NCBI GenBank assembly: GCA_019278155.1 | Contig: JADMLC010000004.1 | Location: 107,805-171,804, forward strand | Direction of reading: 5' to 3' | From: Candidatus Kinetoplastidibacterium crithidiae | GTDB taxonomy: Bacteria; Pseudomonadota; Gammaproteobacteria; Burkholderiales; Burkholderiaceae_B | DNA length: 64,000 bases | In this document: piece after piece, positions 38,324 through 47,513 of the stretch | How positions within the stretch are numbered: position 1 is the first letter of the stretch | How the letters are laid out: each line of letters starts with the position of its first letter | The notes under the pieces: generated by a model | The model's input: only the letters and a program-made list of their open reading frames with translations | Database searches by the model: none | What the model was told of the DNA's origin: nothing | Program-made: the position numbers and the translations under genes

Positions 38324-39169
38324 TTATAAAAAATAATCCCAAACATTCTTTAGATCTTTTGGTATTTTAGAAAACCTTTCTTTTGTCATCACATTATCTT
38401 TTAATGAGTGGAAGTCTGACCCACATGATATATAAAAATTATATTTTTTAATTAAACTAATAATTAATTCATAATGTTTATGGTTTTGAAATAATGGTAT
38501 TTCAATACCCTCTCCTCCTAAATCGGCAAATCTTTCTATAAGTTTATTAAGGTCTTGATTTGAGAATTTATAATTTAGAGGATGTGCTATTACAGCGATA
38601 CCTCCTGCATTCTTAATCCATAAGATAACATCTGACAAAGAAGCATATTTCGCATCAGAATTCTTAAAAAATCTATCAGATAAATATTTTTGAAAAGCCT
38701 TATTAATGCTTTGACAATAAGCATTGTCAACTAAAAATCTAGCAAAATGAAGTCTGCCTACTATACTGGACTTAATATTTAATCGAGAAGAAAGGATACT
38801 ATCAGATCCATAAAACCCTAAACTATCCAAATGTTTAACAATATTAAACGCTCTAGTTTTCCGGCAATTAATATTATTTTTTAAACCTTCTATCAAACAA
38901 TTGTTACAATGATCAATATATAAGCCTAGTATGTGTATAGTCCTACCATTCCAATCAGAAGAAACTTCAACTCCATTTATAAAATTAAGACTTAATTTTT
39001 TTGATTCCTGTTGTGCTTCCAATAAACCAGCGGTGGTATCATGATCAGTTAATGACCAAATCTTTATATTAGAATTATAAATTGTATATGCTAAATCCCT
39101 AGGAGATAATAGCCCATCTGATATATTCGAATGACAATGAAGATCTACTAATAAAGTATTATAATTCAC
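38324..39169 (-). CDS. PHP domain phosphoesterase (RNase AM / YciV type)
   Basis: A 281-residue PHP-fold metalloenzyme related to YciV (TrpH), a 5'-3' exonuclease acting on short RNA ends and 5' ends of rRNA precursors. Metal-binding motifs in order: VDLHCHSNISDGLLSP, WSLTDHDTTAGLLEAQ, NGVEVSSDWNGRTIHILGL, IAVIAHPLNYK, and SCGSDFHSL. The length is typical. It follows a TatD gene by 38 bases on the same strand. Assignment to the YciV branch rests on motif pattern and length; substrate is inferred. Confidence 0.87.
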   Translation of the reverse strand: MNYNTLLVDLHCHSNISDGLLSPRDLAYTIYNSNIKIWSLTDHDTTAGLLEAQQESKKLSLNFINGVEVSSDWNGRTIHILGLYIDHCNNCLIEGLKNNINCRKTRAFNIVKHLDSLGFYGSDSILSSRLNIKSSIVGRLHFARFLVDNAYCQSINKAFQKYLSDRFFKNSDAKYASLSDVILWIKNAGGIAVIAHPLNYKFSNQDLNKLIERFADLGGEGIEIPLFQNHKHYELIISLIKKYNFYISCGSDFHSLKDNVMTKERFSKIPKDLKNVWDYFL

Positions 39170-39207
39170 TTCTAATTCACTAATGTTATTACTTCTTTAA
39201 ATATATT

Positions 39208-40011
39208 TCAAAAGGCCATCTGGGGAATTATTCTTAGTATATTTTCAGTCGTATATCTAATAACTTGATCAACACTACAGTTTTTGATATTAGAAAGCTC
39301 TATAGCAATCTTAAATAGCTCACATGGACTACTTATACCCCAATCATAAGAAGATTTCCAAAATGGTTCCATATAGGGAGAGTCTGTCTCAAGAACTAAA
39401 TTTTCTAAAGAAATATCTAATGCATTTTTTCTAATTTTTGAAGATTTTTTATAAGTAATTGAACTACCTATTCCTAATAAAAAACCTAATTTTATAAAAC
39501 AAAGAGCCTGTTGGTAACTACCATTAAATGCATGAACTATTCCTCCAGATATTTTTTTTCTTGACCTCAATATTTTCAACATAACATCATGAGATTTTCT
39601 TGCGTGAAGAATAACTGGCAAAGAAAATTCTTCTGCAATATGCAACTGCTCTATAAAAATTTTCTTTTGTAGATCGATACAATCATCATTCATAGGATCA
39701 TAAAAATCTAATCCTATTTCTCCAATACCAACAAAATTAGCATGAAAATTCTTAGATTTTTTTACATAGTTATATAGAACCAATAAATCATTGTTAACAC
39801 TTCCTTGATTAATACTCATAGGATGTATTCCTAGTGTATAGAATAATCCTTGGTTTATCGCCAAATTGGACACTTTTTCAAAATTATTTACAGAAATAGA
39901 CGGAATAATAATCTTTTTAATTCCTTTATTACAAGCTTCTTGAATAATTAAAGACCTATATTTATCAAATCTATAATCATCCAAATGACAATGTGTATCA
40001 ACTAAAAACAT
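39208..40011 (-). CDS. TatD family hydrolase (second paralogue)
   Basis: A 267-residue amidohydrolase-fold protein. Metal ligands: LVDTHCHLDDYRFDK, GIGEIGLDFYDP, VILHARKSHD, GIVHAFNGSYQQA, and LVLETDSPYMEP. It is more like the YjjV branch than the copy at 4984-5760. It starts 6 bases after the lolD stop and is probably in the lolC-lolD-tatD-php run. Likely a DNA/RNA 3' exonuclease by family; the true substrate is not visible. Confidence 0.87.
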   Translation of the reverse strand: MFLVDTHCHLDDYRFDKYRSLIIQEACNKGIKKIIIPSISVNNFEKVSNLAINQGLFYTLGIHPMSINQGSVNNDLLVLYNYVKKSKNFHANFVGIGEIGLDFYDPMNDDCIDLQKKIFIEQLHIAEEFSLPVILHARKSHDVMLKILRSRKKISGGIVHAFNGSYQQALCFIKLGFLLGIGSSITYKKSSKIRKNALDISLENLVLETDSPYMEPFWKSSYDWGISSPCELFKIAIELSNIKNCSVDQVIRYTTENILRIIPQMAF

Positions 40012-40017
40012 ATAATG

Positions 40018-40704
40018 CTAGATCCTTAATAACCCTCCATCTTTCATAATAAATTTTCTATCTGCAATAGACATTAATTCGAAATCGTGAGTAACTATTA
40101 TAAAAGAAGAGTGAAGTTCATTTTTCAATTTAACAAATAAATCAAATATTTTATAAGCATTCTTCTTATCTAAATTTCCAGTTGGCTCGTCAGCTAAAAT
40201 ACAATCAGGCTTTGTAATAATTGATCTGGCTATGGCGACTTTTTGACGTTCACCTCCTGATAAATTATAAATCATATTATTCTGTTTTGAATTTAAACCA
40301 ACAAAATTGATTATAAGATTAGCTTCTAAACGTGCGTAATCATACCTATATCGTCTTACTATTAATGGCATTGAAATATTATCAACAACAGATAACTCTG
40401 ATAATAGATTATGTGATTGATATATGAAACCAAGATTTTTATTACGCAAATTACATTTATGTTTCTCTGTCAGTTTAGAAGTATCTAGACCATTAATAAT
40501 CAATTGACCACTAGATGCTGTATCTAATAAACCAAGTATATGCAATAAAGTACTCTTGCCAGAACCAGACGCCCCCATTATAACTACAATTTCAGAGGCA
40601 TTAATATAAAAATCTATATTTTGCAATACTTGAATCTGGCCATTTTGATCATGATAATTTTTACAAATACTATCTGCTTTAATTATATAATTCTTATCTA
40701 ACAT
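40018..40704 (-). CDS. lolD: Lipoprotein-releasing ABC transporter, ATPase subunit
   Basis: Powers release of outer-membrane lipoproteins from the inner membrane. The 228-residue ABC ATPase has Walker A GASGSGKSTLLHILGLLD, the signature LSGGERQKVAIARSI, Walker B CILADEPTGNLD, and a switch His in FIIVTHDFEL. It overlaps the upstream permease gene by 11 bases, so the two are coupled. Retention implies that outer-membrane lipoproteins are still sorted despite the loss of lipid A genes. Confidence 0.95.
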   Translation of the reverse strand: MLDKNYIIKADSICKNYHDQNGQIQVLQNIDFYINASEIVVIMGASGSGKSTLLHILGLLDTASSGQLIINGLDTSKLTEKHKCNLRNKNLGFIYQSHNLLSELSVVDNISMPLIVRRYRYDYARLEANLIINFVGLNSKQNNMIYNLSGGERQKVAIARSIITKPDCILADEPTGNLDKKNAYKIFDLFVKLKNELHSSFIIVTHDFELMSIADRKFIMKDGGLLRI

Positions 40705-41959
40705 TATTCAAAACTCTTGCAGGCATATATTTTGATGCTTTAATACTAGGATAAATGGTTGCTATAAAAGACAAGGAGATTGATACAATAGCAATATTTA
40801 ATATATCCAAATAATTTATATTATACGGTAATGTTCCAATGATATAAGATTCTACTGGAAAAAAATTGACCATAAATATTTTCTCAATTAAGCAAACAAT
40901 TAGATCTATGTTATATGTGATTATGATTCCAGATATAACACCAATAATTGTTCCTACGAAACCTATAATCAAACCAGTTAATAAAAATATTAATGAAATA
41001 TTAATATAACTAACACCAAATGTCCTCATTATAGCAATATCATATTTTTTTTCAGATACTAACATTGTTAAAGATGAGAATAAATTGAATGAGGCAATAG
41101 CTATGATAACAGACAATATTAAAAACATCATTCGTTTCTCTGTTTGTACTGCATTAAACCAAAATTTATTAGTATTAGACCAATCCTCTACAGAAAAATA
41201 ATCAGGCAAAATATTTCTTATGTTTTTAACACTTATAGGAGTAGAATGAACATCCTTTACACAGAATCTTATACCGTTTTTCATACTATTTAAAAAAAAA
41301 TTATTTGCATCATTAATATTAATAAATACCATATTGGCATCATAATCATAATATCCTGATGAAAATATACCCTGTACTACAAAATGTTTTAAACAAGGAG
41401 AAAAATCAATGATATTTGAAGATGCATTAGGAGCTAAAACTGTAATACTATCACCAATACTTACATTCATAAATTTTGATAATTCTAAACCTATTATCAC
41501 ACCAAATTCATTATCTTTTAAATTTTTTATATCACCACAAAATAGATTTTTATCTAATTTGTATACATTAATAAAATCAGTCTCAATTCCTTGAATCTGT
41601 ACCCCAATTATATTAGAACCTTTTAGTACTATTGCTTGTGATAAAGAAAAAGATGCACTAGACTCTATGTTAGAATCTTGATCAACTAAAGGTTTAAATT
41701 TTTTGTAAGAATTAATAAAAGTATTGTAATCTACTCCTGGAATAAAAACTTCCATATGAGGAATTATATCTAGCATCCTATCTCGCACTTCCTTTTGAAA
41801 ACCATTCATTACTGATAGTATTACAATTAAAGCAGCTACTCCAATAGCTATACCGCAAATAGAAGTTATAGTAATAAAAGATATTATTTTATTTTTTTTA
41901 TTCTTGAAATTTAGTAAACCACTGTACTTAATAGCTAGCCAAACTTCATAAGGAATCAT
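40694..41959 (-). CDS. lolC: Lipoprotein-releasing ABC transporter, permease subunit LolC/E
   Basis: Membrane subunit of the Lol exporter. The start at 41959 gives MIPYEVWLAIKYSGLL, the family start; an ATG two codons upstream is possible. The 421-residue protein has one N-terminal helix (ISFITITSICGIAIGVAALI), a large periplasmic domain (about residues 48-270), and three C-terminal helices with the FtsX-like VSEKKYDIAIMRTFGVS motif. Only one permease gene is present beside lolD, suggesting a homodimeric permease as in many betaproteobacteria, unless a second copy lies elsewhere. Confidence 0.92.
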   Translation of the reverse strand: MIPYEVWLAIKYSGLLNFKNKKNKIISFITITSICGIAIGVAALIVILSVMNGFQKEVRDRMLDIIPHMEVFIPGVDYNTFINSYKKFKPLVDQDSNIESSASFSLSQAIVLKGSNIIGVQIQGIETDFINVYKLDKNLFCGDIKNLKDNEFGVIIGLELSKFMNVSIGDSITVLAPNASSNIIDFSPCLKHFVVQGIFSSGYYDYDANMVFININDANNFFLNSMKNGIRFCVKDVHSTPISVKNIRNILPDYFSVEDWSNTNKFWFNAVQTEKRMMFLILSVIIAIASFNLFSSLTMLVSEKKYDIAIMRTFGVSYINISLIFLLTGLIIGFVGTIIGVISGIIITYNIDLIVCLIEKIFMVNFFPVESYIIGTLPYNINYLDILNIAIVSISLSFIATIYPSIKASKYMPARVLNNVR

Positions 41960-42040
41960 AAACACGATCTATTACCAATAATAAGTTAAAAAATAAAAAA
42001 TTACCAAAACACTAATAAAACATACCATATAAAAAATAAA

Positions 42041-42964
42041 ATGCTTATTGTAATACCTGGTTTCTTCCCTCCGAATGAATTTAATATCAATATTAATAAT
42101 ATTATAAAAAAAGAAATGCCGTATATTTTTAAATGGCTAAAAAATGCCTCTATAAAACATATAGATAATCAATCACTAAACTATGGCTGTACTGCTTTTG
42201 AAGCCTGGCAAATTAAAAATACTGGATTTGTTCCTAATGACAATCAAACAATAAGCTCTGCTTTGGGCCCATTTTTAACAAATTTTGAAAAACAAGATAA
42301 CTACCCAATATGGTTACTAGAATTAGTAAACATAGAAATTAATACATCTGGGATTAATTTATCAAACCCATATAGTACAAATTTATCATATTCAGAAAGT
42401 TTATGTTTGTTCGATAGCATAAAACATATCTTACATGATTATCAATTTAAAATTGAATTTATATCGCCACAAAGATGGCGTATATTTTTACCAGATAGTT
42501 TTCATCAAATTTCTCTTAGTCCATATTTCATTTTTGAAAAACAAATCAATGTTTTTTCAAATTTTAAAATAGAAATATTGCAATTAAGGAAATTATTAAA
42601 TGAAGTACAAATGTTCTTCCATAATCATGAAGTAAACATATATAGGGAACGTAATGGATTAAAACCAATAAACTTTTTATGGCTTTATGGTGGCGCAAAA
42701 TATTGGAATCCAAAAAAACAAAAAATAGATATATTATTTACAAAACTACATGAAGCTTCTATAAACTTGAATTATGATATGTGGATCGATGAATTAAAAA
42801 ATCTGGAAAATTTATTTAAAACTTTATCAAAGAACAATAAATTACCAAAAAACAATATAAACCTAGTACTTTTAGGTCATGAAAAATGTAATGAATATCT
42901 TATTCATAAAGATATAAATATATTTAAACGTTTAAACATCTTTAAAAATGAACTCTTCCTATAA
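42041..42964 (+). CDS. Uncharacterised protein encoded upstream of recJ (RpfE-like)
   Basis: A 307-residue soluble protein of uncertain function. Features: a hydrophobic start MLIVIPGFFPP, a central segment NYGCTAFEAWQIKNTGF, YQFKIEFISPQRWRIFLPD, and FLWLYGGAKYWNP near residue 205, a pattern I associate with RpfE-like proteins (some annotated as phosphoglycerate-mutase-like) located next to recJ in beta- and gammaproteobacteria. No signal peptide or clear catalytic motif. It overlaps recJ by 17 bases, so translation is probably coupled. The name is context-driven and tentative. Confidence 0.6.
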   Translation: MLIVIPGFFPPNEFNININNIIKKEMPYIFKWLKNASIKHIDNQSLNYGCTAFEAWQIKNTGFVPNDNQTISSALGPFLTNFEKQDNYPIWLLELVNIEINTSGINLSNPYSTNLSYSESLCLFDSIKHILHDYQFKIEFISPQRWRIFLPDSFHQISLSPYFIFEKQINVFSNFKIEILQLRKLLNEVQMFFHNHEVNIYRERNGLKPINFLWLYGGAKYWNPKKQKIDILFTKLHEASINLNYDMWIDELKNLENLFKTLSKNNKLPKNNINLVLLGHEKCNEYLIHKDINIFKRLNIFKNELFL

Positions 42965-44654
42965 AATATGTATACGAAAAACACAGCATAAAAATTATAA
43001 TCTGTTATTAAAAAATGGAATAAATCCATTATTGGCTAAATTGTTATCCTCCAGAGGGGTAACCGAAGCATCACAAATACAATATAACTGGCTTAATTTA
43101 ATTAACCCAAATAATCTTAGTCATATAGAAAAAGCGACAAATTATTTGCTAGAATCAATAATTAGCAAAAAAAGAATTCTCATAGTAGCTGATTACGATT
43201 GCGATGGCGCTACAGCCTGTGCCGTAGCTGTCAGAGCTTTAAAAGCAATGGGCGCCAATGTTAATTTTATAGTACCTAACAGATTTAATAATAATTATGG
43301 ATTATCAGTTGACATTATTAAACAAGCTTATGAAGAATCCACGGAAAAACCAGATTTAATAATAACTGTAGATAACGGAATCTCTAGTGTTGAAGGAGTA
43401 GAATATGCTAGACAAATGGGTATAGACGTAATTATAACAGATCATCATTTACCAGGTAAAACATTACCAAAAGCTTTAGCAATTATCAATCCAAACCAAT
43501 ATGATTGTAATTTCCCATCTAAAAATTTAGCTGGTGTTGGAGTTATCTTTTACGTAATGATTGCATTAAGATCAAAAATGCGTATTCGTGGAATTTATAA
43601 AAAAAATGAAGGTCCTAAACTTAATGAGTTAGTTGATTTAGTAGCCCTAGGAACTGTAGCTGATCTTGTGAAGTTAGATTTTAATAATAGAATCCTAGTC
43701 GCCCAAGGTTTAAAAAGAATACAAGCAAACAAGACAATAGTAGGTATACAAGCACTTTTTAATATATCTAACAAAAATATCAATAATGCAAACAGTAATG
43801 ATTTAGGTTTTTTAATAGCACCAAAAATCAATGCTGCTGGAAGATTATCTGATATGAGTATAGGAATACGTTGTCTCATAACTGATAATTATGAAGAAGC
43901 ATCAGATATTGCACAAAAATTAAATGATATTAATAATGAACGAAAAAAAATAGAAGAAGAAAGTAATTTACAAGCCATATTAGAAATTGATAAATATGGT
44001 TCTGAATCAAACAAAACCATATGCCTTTATAAAGAAAACTGGAATCACGGCATAGTAGGATTAATTGCATCAAAATTAAAAGAAAAATATTGGAAACCAA
44101 CTATAGCATTTGCCCCTTCAAAAAATAATGAATTAAGAGGTTCAGGAAGATCAATTACAGGAATAAATATAAAAGAAATATTAGATATTATTTCAAAAAA
44201 ATTTAATATAATCCAACAATTTGGAGGTCATGCAATGGCTGCTGGACTGACAATTACTAAAAATAATTACATTAATTTTAAATCAGCATTTGAGGAAACA
44301 ACAAAAAACATAATAGGTAATAATGATATACGACAAGTATTAGAAACTGATGGGTCTCTTGATATAGAATATGCCAATACAGAATTTGCTAATTTGCTAA
44401 ATCAACAAGTATGGGGATCAGGATTTGACGAACCATTGTTTATAGATCAATTTGAAATTATTTCTCAAACAACATTAAAAGATAAACATTTAAAATTATT
44501 ATTAAAACGTGAAGATTTGATGTTTGATGGAATATGTTTTAATCATCAAGTGGTAGAACATAAGAACATTAAGGCTGTATATAAAATAGAGAATAACTCA
44601 TGGAATAATAAAAAATCATTGCAACTAGTTATACGTTTAATTACACCAAACTAG
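42948..44654 (+). CDS. recJ: Single-stranded-DNA-specific exonuclease RecJ
   Basis: 5'-3' ssDNA exonuclease for recombination and repair. The 568-residue protein carries the DHH phosphoesterase motifs: VADYDCDGATACAVAVRAL (motif I), TVDNGISSVEGVEYA, ITDHHLPGK (DHH), ALGTVADLV, and the DHHA1 region with QFGGHAMAAGLTI. The C-terminal OB-like domain is shortened-looking but present. Its stop is 4 bases from the convergent nadE stop. One of few repair genes seen in the window. Confidence 0.95.
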   Translation: MNSSYKICIRKTQHKNYNLLLKNGINPLLAKLLSSRGVTEASQIQYNWLNLINPNNLSHIEKATNYLLESIISKKRILIVADYDCDGATACAVAVRALKAMGANVNFIVPNRFNNNYGLSVDIIKQAYEESTEKPDLIITVDNGISSVEGVEYARQMGIDVIITDHHLPGKTLPKALAIINPNQYDCNFPSKNLAGVGVIFYVMIALRSKMRIRGIYKKNEGPKLNELVDLVALGTVADLVKLDFNNRILVAQGLKRIQANKTIVGIQALFNISNKNINNANSNDLGFLIAPKINAAGRLSDMSIGIRCLITDNYEEASDIAQKLNDINNERKKIEEESNLQAILEIDKYGSESNKTICLYKENWNHGIVGLIASKLKEKYWKPTIAFAPSKNNELRGSGRSITGINIKEILDIISKKFNIIQQFGGHAMAAGLTITKNNYINFKSAFEETTKNIIGNNDIRQVLETDGSLDIEYANTEFANLLNQQVWGSGFDEPLFIDQFEIISQTTLKDKHLKLLLKREDLMFDGICFNHQVVEHKNIKAVYKIENNSWNNKKSLQLVIRLITPN

Positions 44655-44658
44655 TAAA

Positions 44659-46281
44659 CTATAATTTTTCACAAAATAAATTCGTAATAGGATAACGCCA
44701 ATCACGACCAAATGAACAAGAAGTCACTTTAGGACCTATTGCAGATTGAGATCTTTTATATTCATTTTTATGTAGAAGCTCTAATATTCTATTAGTAATA
44801 TCAGTACTATAACCACAATCTACAATTTGCTCTATTGTAAATTTTTTTTCTATATATAACTCTAAGATTTCATCTAATAAATAATAAGGAGGTAAAGTAT
44901 CTTGATCAGTCTGATCAAATTTTAATTCAGCTGAAGGAGCTCTCGAAATTATTCGATCAGGAATAATATTAGATATTCCATTTCGCCATTTTGATAGTTT
45001 ATAAACCATCGTTTTGCTTATATCCTTAAGTAGGGCAAAACCACCAACCATATCTCCGTAAAGCGTACAATATCCCATAGCTATCTCAGATTTATTTCCT
45101 GTTGTTATAACTAATCTACCATTAGTATTTGAAACAGCCATTAATAAATTACCGCGTATTCTAGCTTGAATATTTTCTTTTGCTATTTCAGATGTCATTA
45201 AAATTTCATTAGTAATACTATTATATGAATAAAGCAAATTATTTATATCAATATTGTTATACTCAATATTTAATCTTCTAGACAAAATTTCAGCATCTAT
45301 AATAGACATTTCTGATGTATAGCAAGTAGACATCATAATTGCCTGTACTCTATTAGAACCAAGGGCATCTACTGCTAATGTAAGGGCTAAAGCAGAATCT
45401 ATACCACCTGATAAGCCTATGATAACTCCAGGAAAGTTATTCTTGTTTATATAATCTCTTAAACTTAAAACCAAAGCATTCCATAATTGCAATTCTATAT
45501 TAGAATTTTGTAAATCATCAAAATAATCAATACTTGATTCTTCACTCATGCTTATATCAAAATAATCTAAATCTTCTTTCCAGGAAAAAAGTTTTTTGCT
45601 ACATAAGCCACGTGAGTTCATGAAAAAAGAACCTCCATCAAAGATTAATTCATCTTGCCCTCCTACCGCATTAACATAAACTAACCCACAATGTAATTTA
45701 TTTACTAACTTTTTACAAACTGAATAACGCAACTCTTCCTTACCAATAAAAAAAGGAGAAGCATTAAGACTAACAATTATATCAACCTGTAAATCCTGGT
45801 ATAATTCACTAACTGTATCTACCCATAAATCTTCACAAATCATTACACCAAATTTTTTATCTTTAATATTGAAAGTAAATGCTTCTTTCTTAATAGCGAA
45901 ATATCTCTTTTCATCAAAAACAGAATAATTAGGCAATTGATTTTTATAGTATCTACCTATAATTGTCCCATTATTAAATAATGTTGCTACATTGTACGCC
46001 TTATTAGATTCATGATGAACATGACCTACTAGAATAAATAGTTTCTTAAAACTAATAGTTGCTTGACGAAGCTTCTCCAAATGCAAATTTTGTGATTTTA
46101 TAAATGCAGGATGAAATAATAAATCTTCTGGTGGATAACCTGTGATAACAAGTTCTGGAGTAACTAATAAATCAAAATTATTATAAGATTCACTAATAAT
46201 TTTTATTAGTTTAATAGTATTACCCTCTATATCTCCAACCACTGCATTTATTTGAGCTATCGCAATTTTAATATTACTCAT
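44659..46281 (-). CDS. nadE: Glutamine-dependent NAD+ synthetase
   Basis: Final step of NAD synthesis from nicotinate adenine dinucleotide. The 540-residue two-domain form has an N-terminal nitrilase-type glutaminase (Glu in VTPELVITGYPPEDL, Lys in YKNQLPNY, Cys in GVMICEDLW) and a C-terminal synthetase with PP-loop IIGLSGGIDSALALTLAVD near residue 285 and TGNKSEIAMGYCTLYGDMVG. It is convergent with recJ and upstream of nothing on its strand until the mechanosensitive channel, 30 bases away. Confidence 0.96.
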   Translation of the reverse strand: MSNIKIAIAQINAVVGDIEGNTIKLIKIISESYNNFDLLVTPELVITGYPPEDLLFHPAFIKSQNLHLEKLRQATISFKKLFILVGHVHHESNKAYNVATLFNNGTIIGRYYKNQLPNYSVFDEKRYFAIKKEAFTFNIKDKKFGVMICEDLWVDTVSELYQDLQVDIIVSLNASPFFIGKEELRYSVCKKLVNKLHCGLVYVNAVGGQDELIFDGGSFFMNSRGLCSKKLFSWKEDLDYFDISMSEESSIDYFDDLQNSNIELQLWNALVLSLRDYINKNNFPGVIIGLSGGIDSALALTLAVDALGSNRVQAIMMSTCYTSEMSIIDAEILSRRLNIEYNNIDINNLLYSYNSITNEILMTSEIAKENIQARIRGNLLMAVSNTNGRLVITTGNKSEIAMGYCTLYGDMVGGFALLKDISKTMVYKLSKWRNGISNIIPDRIISRAPSAELKFDQTDQDTLPPYYLLDEILELYIEKKFTIEQIVDCGYSTDITNRILELLHKNEYKRSQSAIGPKVTSCSFGRDWRYPITNLFCEKL

Positions 46282-46311
46282 TAACTGATCTCATTATGAT
46301 ATTAAATTCAA

Positions 46312-47484
46312 CTAATTACATTGCATAAAATTATGCATTGATGGTTTTTGATAAAAGCGTAATTGAAATTTATATATTATATCATTAATATGATCAAAGA
46401 TTTCTCCTTGTATACGCTCATGTTCGGCCCATGCTGTTAATGCAGTAAAACAATATATTTCTATAGGCATACCTTCAGATTTTTGTTCCATCATTCTAAC
46501 CAACATAGGCATATCTTGTCGTAACTCATTATGACTCTTTAAAAAAGCAGTCATATAATATCTAAACAAAGATATATTCATAAAATGATCTTGTTCTTTA
46601 TAATTTAATTCTAAATAATTAGATAATAAAGACATTTTCATTAATTCAGTAATTTCAACCTTATTCATAACTCTAATACTGGATATATCTATATATATAA
46701 CCCTTTTGATTCTTCTTCCACCAGATTCAAACATTTGTCGATAATTTCGATAACTTTCGGAAAATAGCTTATAAGTAGGTACAGTAGTAACCGTATTATC
46801 CCAATTTTGGATCTTTACAGTATGTAAAGCTATATCTCTAACATAACCATCGGCATTAGATTGAGGCATTTCAATCCAATCACCTATTCTAAGCATATCA
46901 TTTGTTGTTAATTGAGTTCCTGCTACTAAAGACAAAAGCGTATCTTTAAAGACAAGCAAAAGAACAGCAGATAAAGCACCTAACCCGGAAATCATCCACA
47001 GTGGAGAACGATTTATAAGAACAGATAATACTAATACTATACCTATAACGATCAACAGTAGTTTACCTACCTGTATATAAACTTTAATAGACCTAGTTCT
47101 AGCCGAGTATATACTCTGAATAACACTTAATAAACCTATAAGAGCTGCAAATATATAAACCCATATAATGGCACTAGCAAATCTAGAAATATATTCAGCT
47201 ATATTTCCAATATGGTAGACAAATTTAATTCCTTCAGAAATGACAAAAAAAGGCACAGAACGCAAGATATTTTTATACACGTTATATCTATGTAGTTCAT
47301 GATGCCATTTTCCATAACCATCAATATTAATAACCTTATTTGTTAACCAAACTAATAAACGAGATATACCCCATTGCACTAACAACGAAATAATAATTAA
47401 ACAAAAAAAACATGAAATTATTTTAAGTAATCCTAAGGTAGGAATATAAAACTGAACCATTCTAATTATCTCATCACCCTTCAT
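46312..47484 (-). CDS. MscS family mechanosensitive channel (YbdG-like)
   Basis: A 390-residue membrane protein. About five hydrophobic helices occupy residues 13-190; the pore-lining helix is around SPLWMISGLGALSAVLLLVFKDTLLSLVAG read in two halves, followed by the beta domain DMLRIGDWIEMPQSNADGYV and IALHTVKIQNWDNTVTTVPT, a classic MscS/YbdG pattern. YbdG-like members of about 400 aa match its size better than the short MscS (286 aa). It likely releases osmolytes under hypo-osmotic stress. Confidence 0.85.
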   Translation of the reverse strand: MKGDEIIRMVQFYIPTLGLLKIISCFFCLIIISLLVQWGISRLLVWLTNKVINIDGYGKWHHELHRYNVYKNILRSVPFFVISEGIKFVYHIGNIAEYISRFASAIIWVYIFAALIGLLSVIQSIYSARTRSIKVYIQVGKLLLIVIGIVLVLSVLINRSPLWMISGLGALSAVLLLVFKDTLLSLVAGTQLTTNDMLRIGDWIEMPQSNADGYVRDIALHTVKIQNWDNTVTTVPTYKLFSESYRNYRQMFESGGRRIKRVIYIDISSIRVMNKVEITELMKMSLLSNYLELNYKEQDHFMNISLFRYYMTAFLKSHNELRQDMPMLVRMMEQKSEGMPIEIYCFTALTAWAEHERIQGEIFDHINDIIYKFQLRFYQKPSMHNFMQCN

Positions 47485-47513
47485 TTAAAATCCCCAACAT
47501 TATTAATTTTAAA

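Noticed and set aside
46312..47484. Potassium efflux KefA-type large channel
   Set aside because: The protein is only 390 residues and lacks the long N-terminal periplasmic domain of KefA/MscK.
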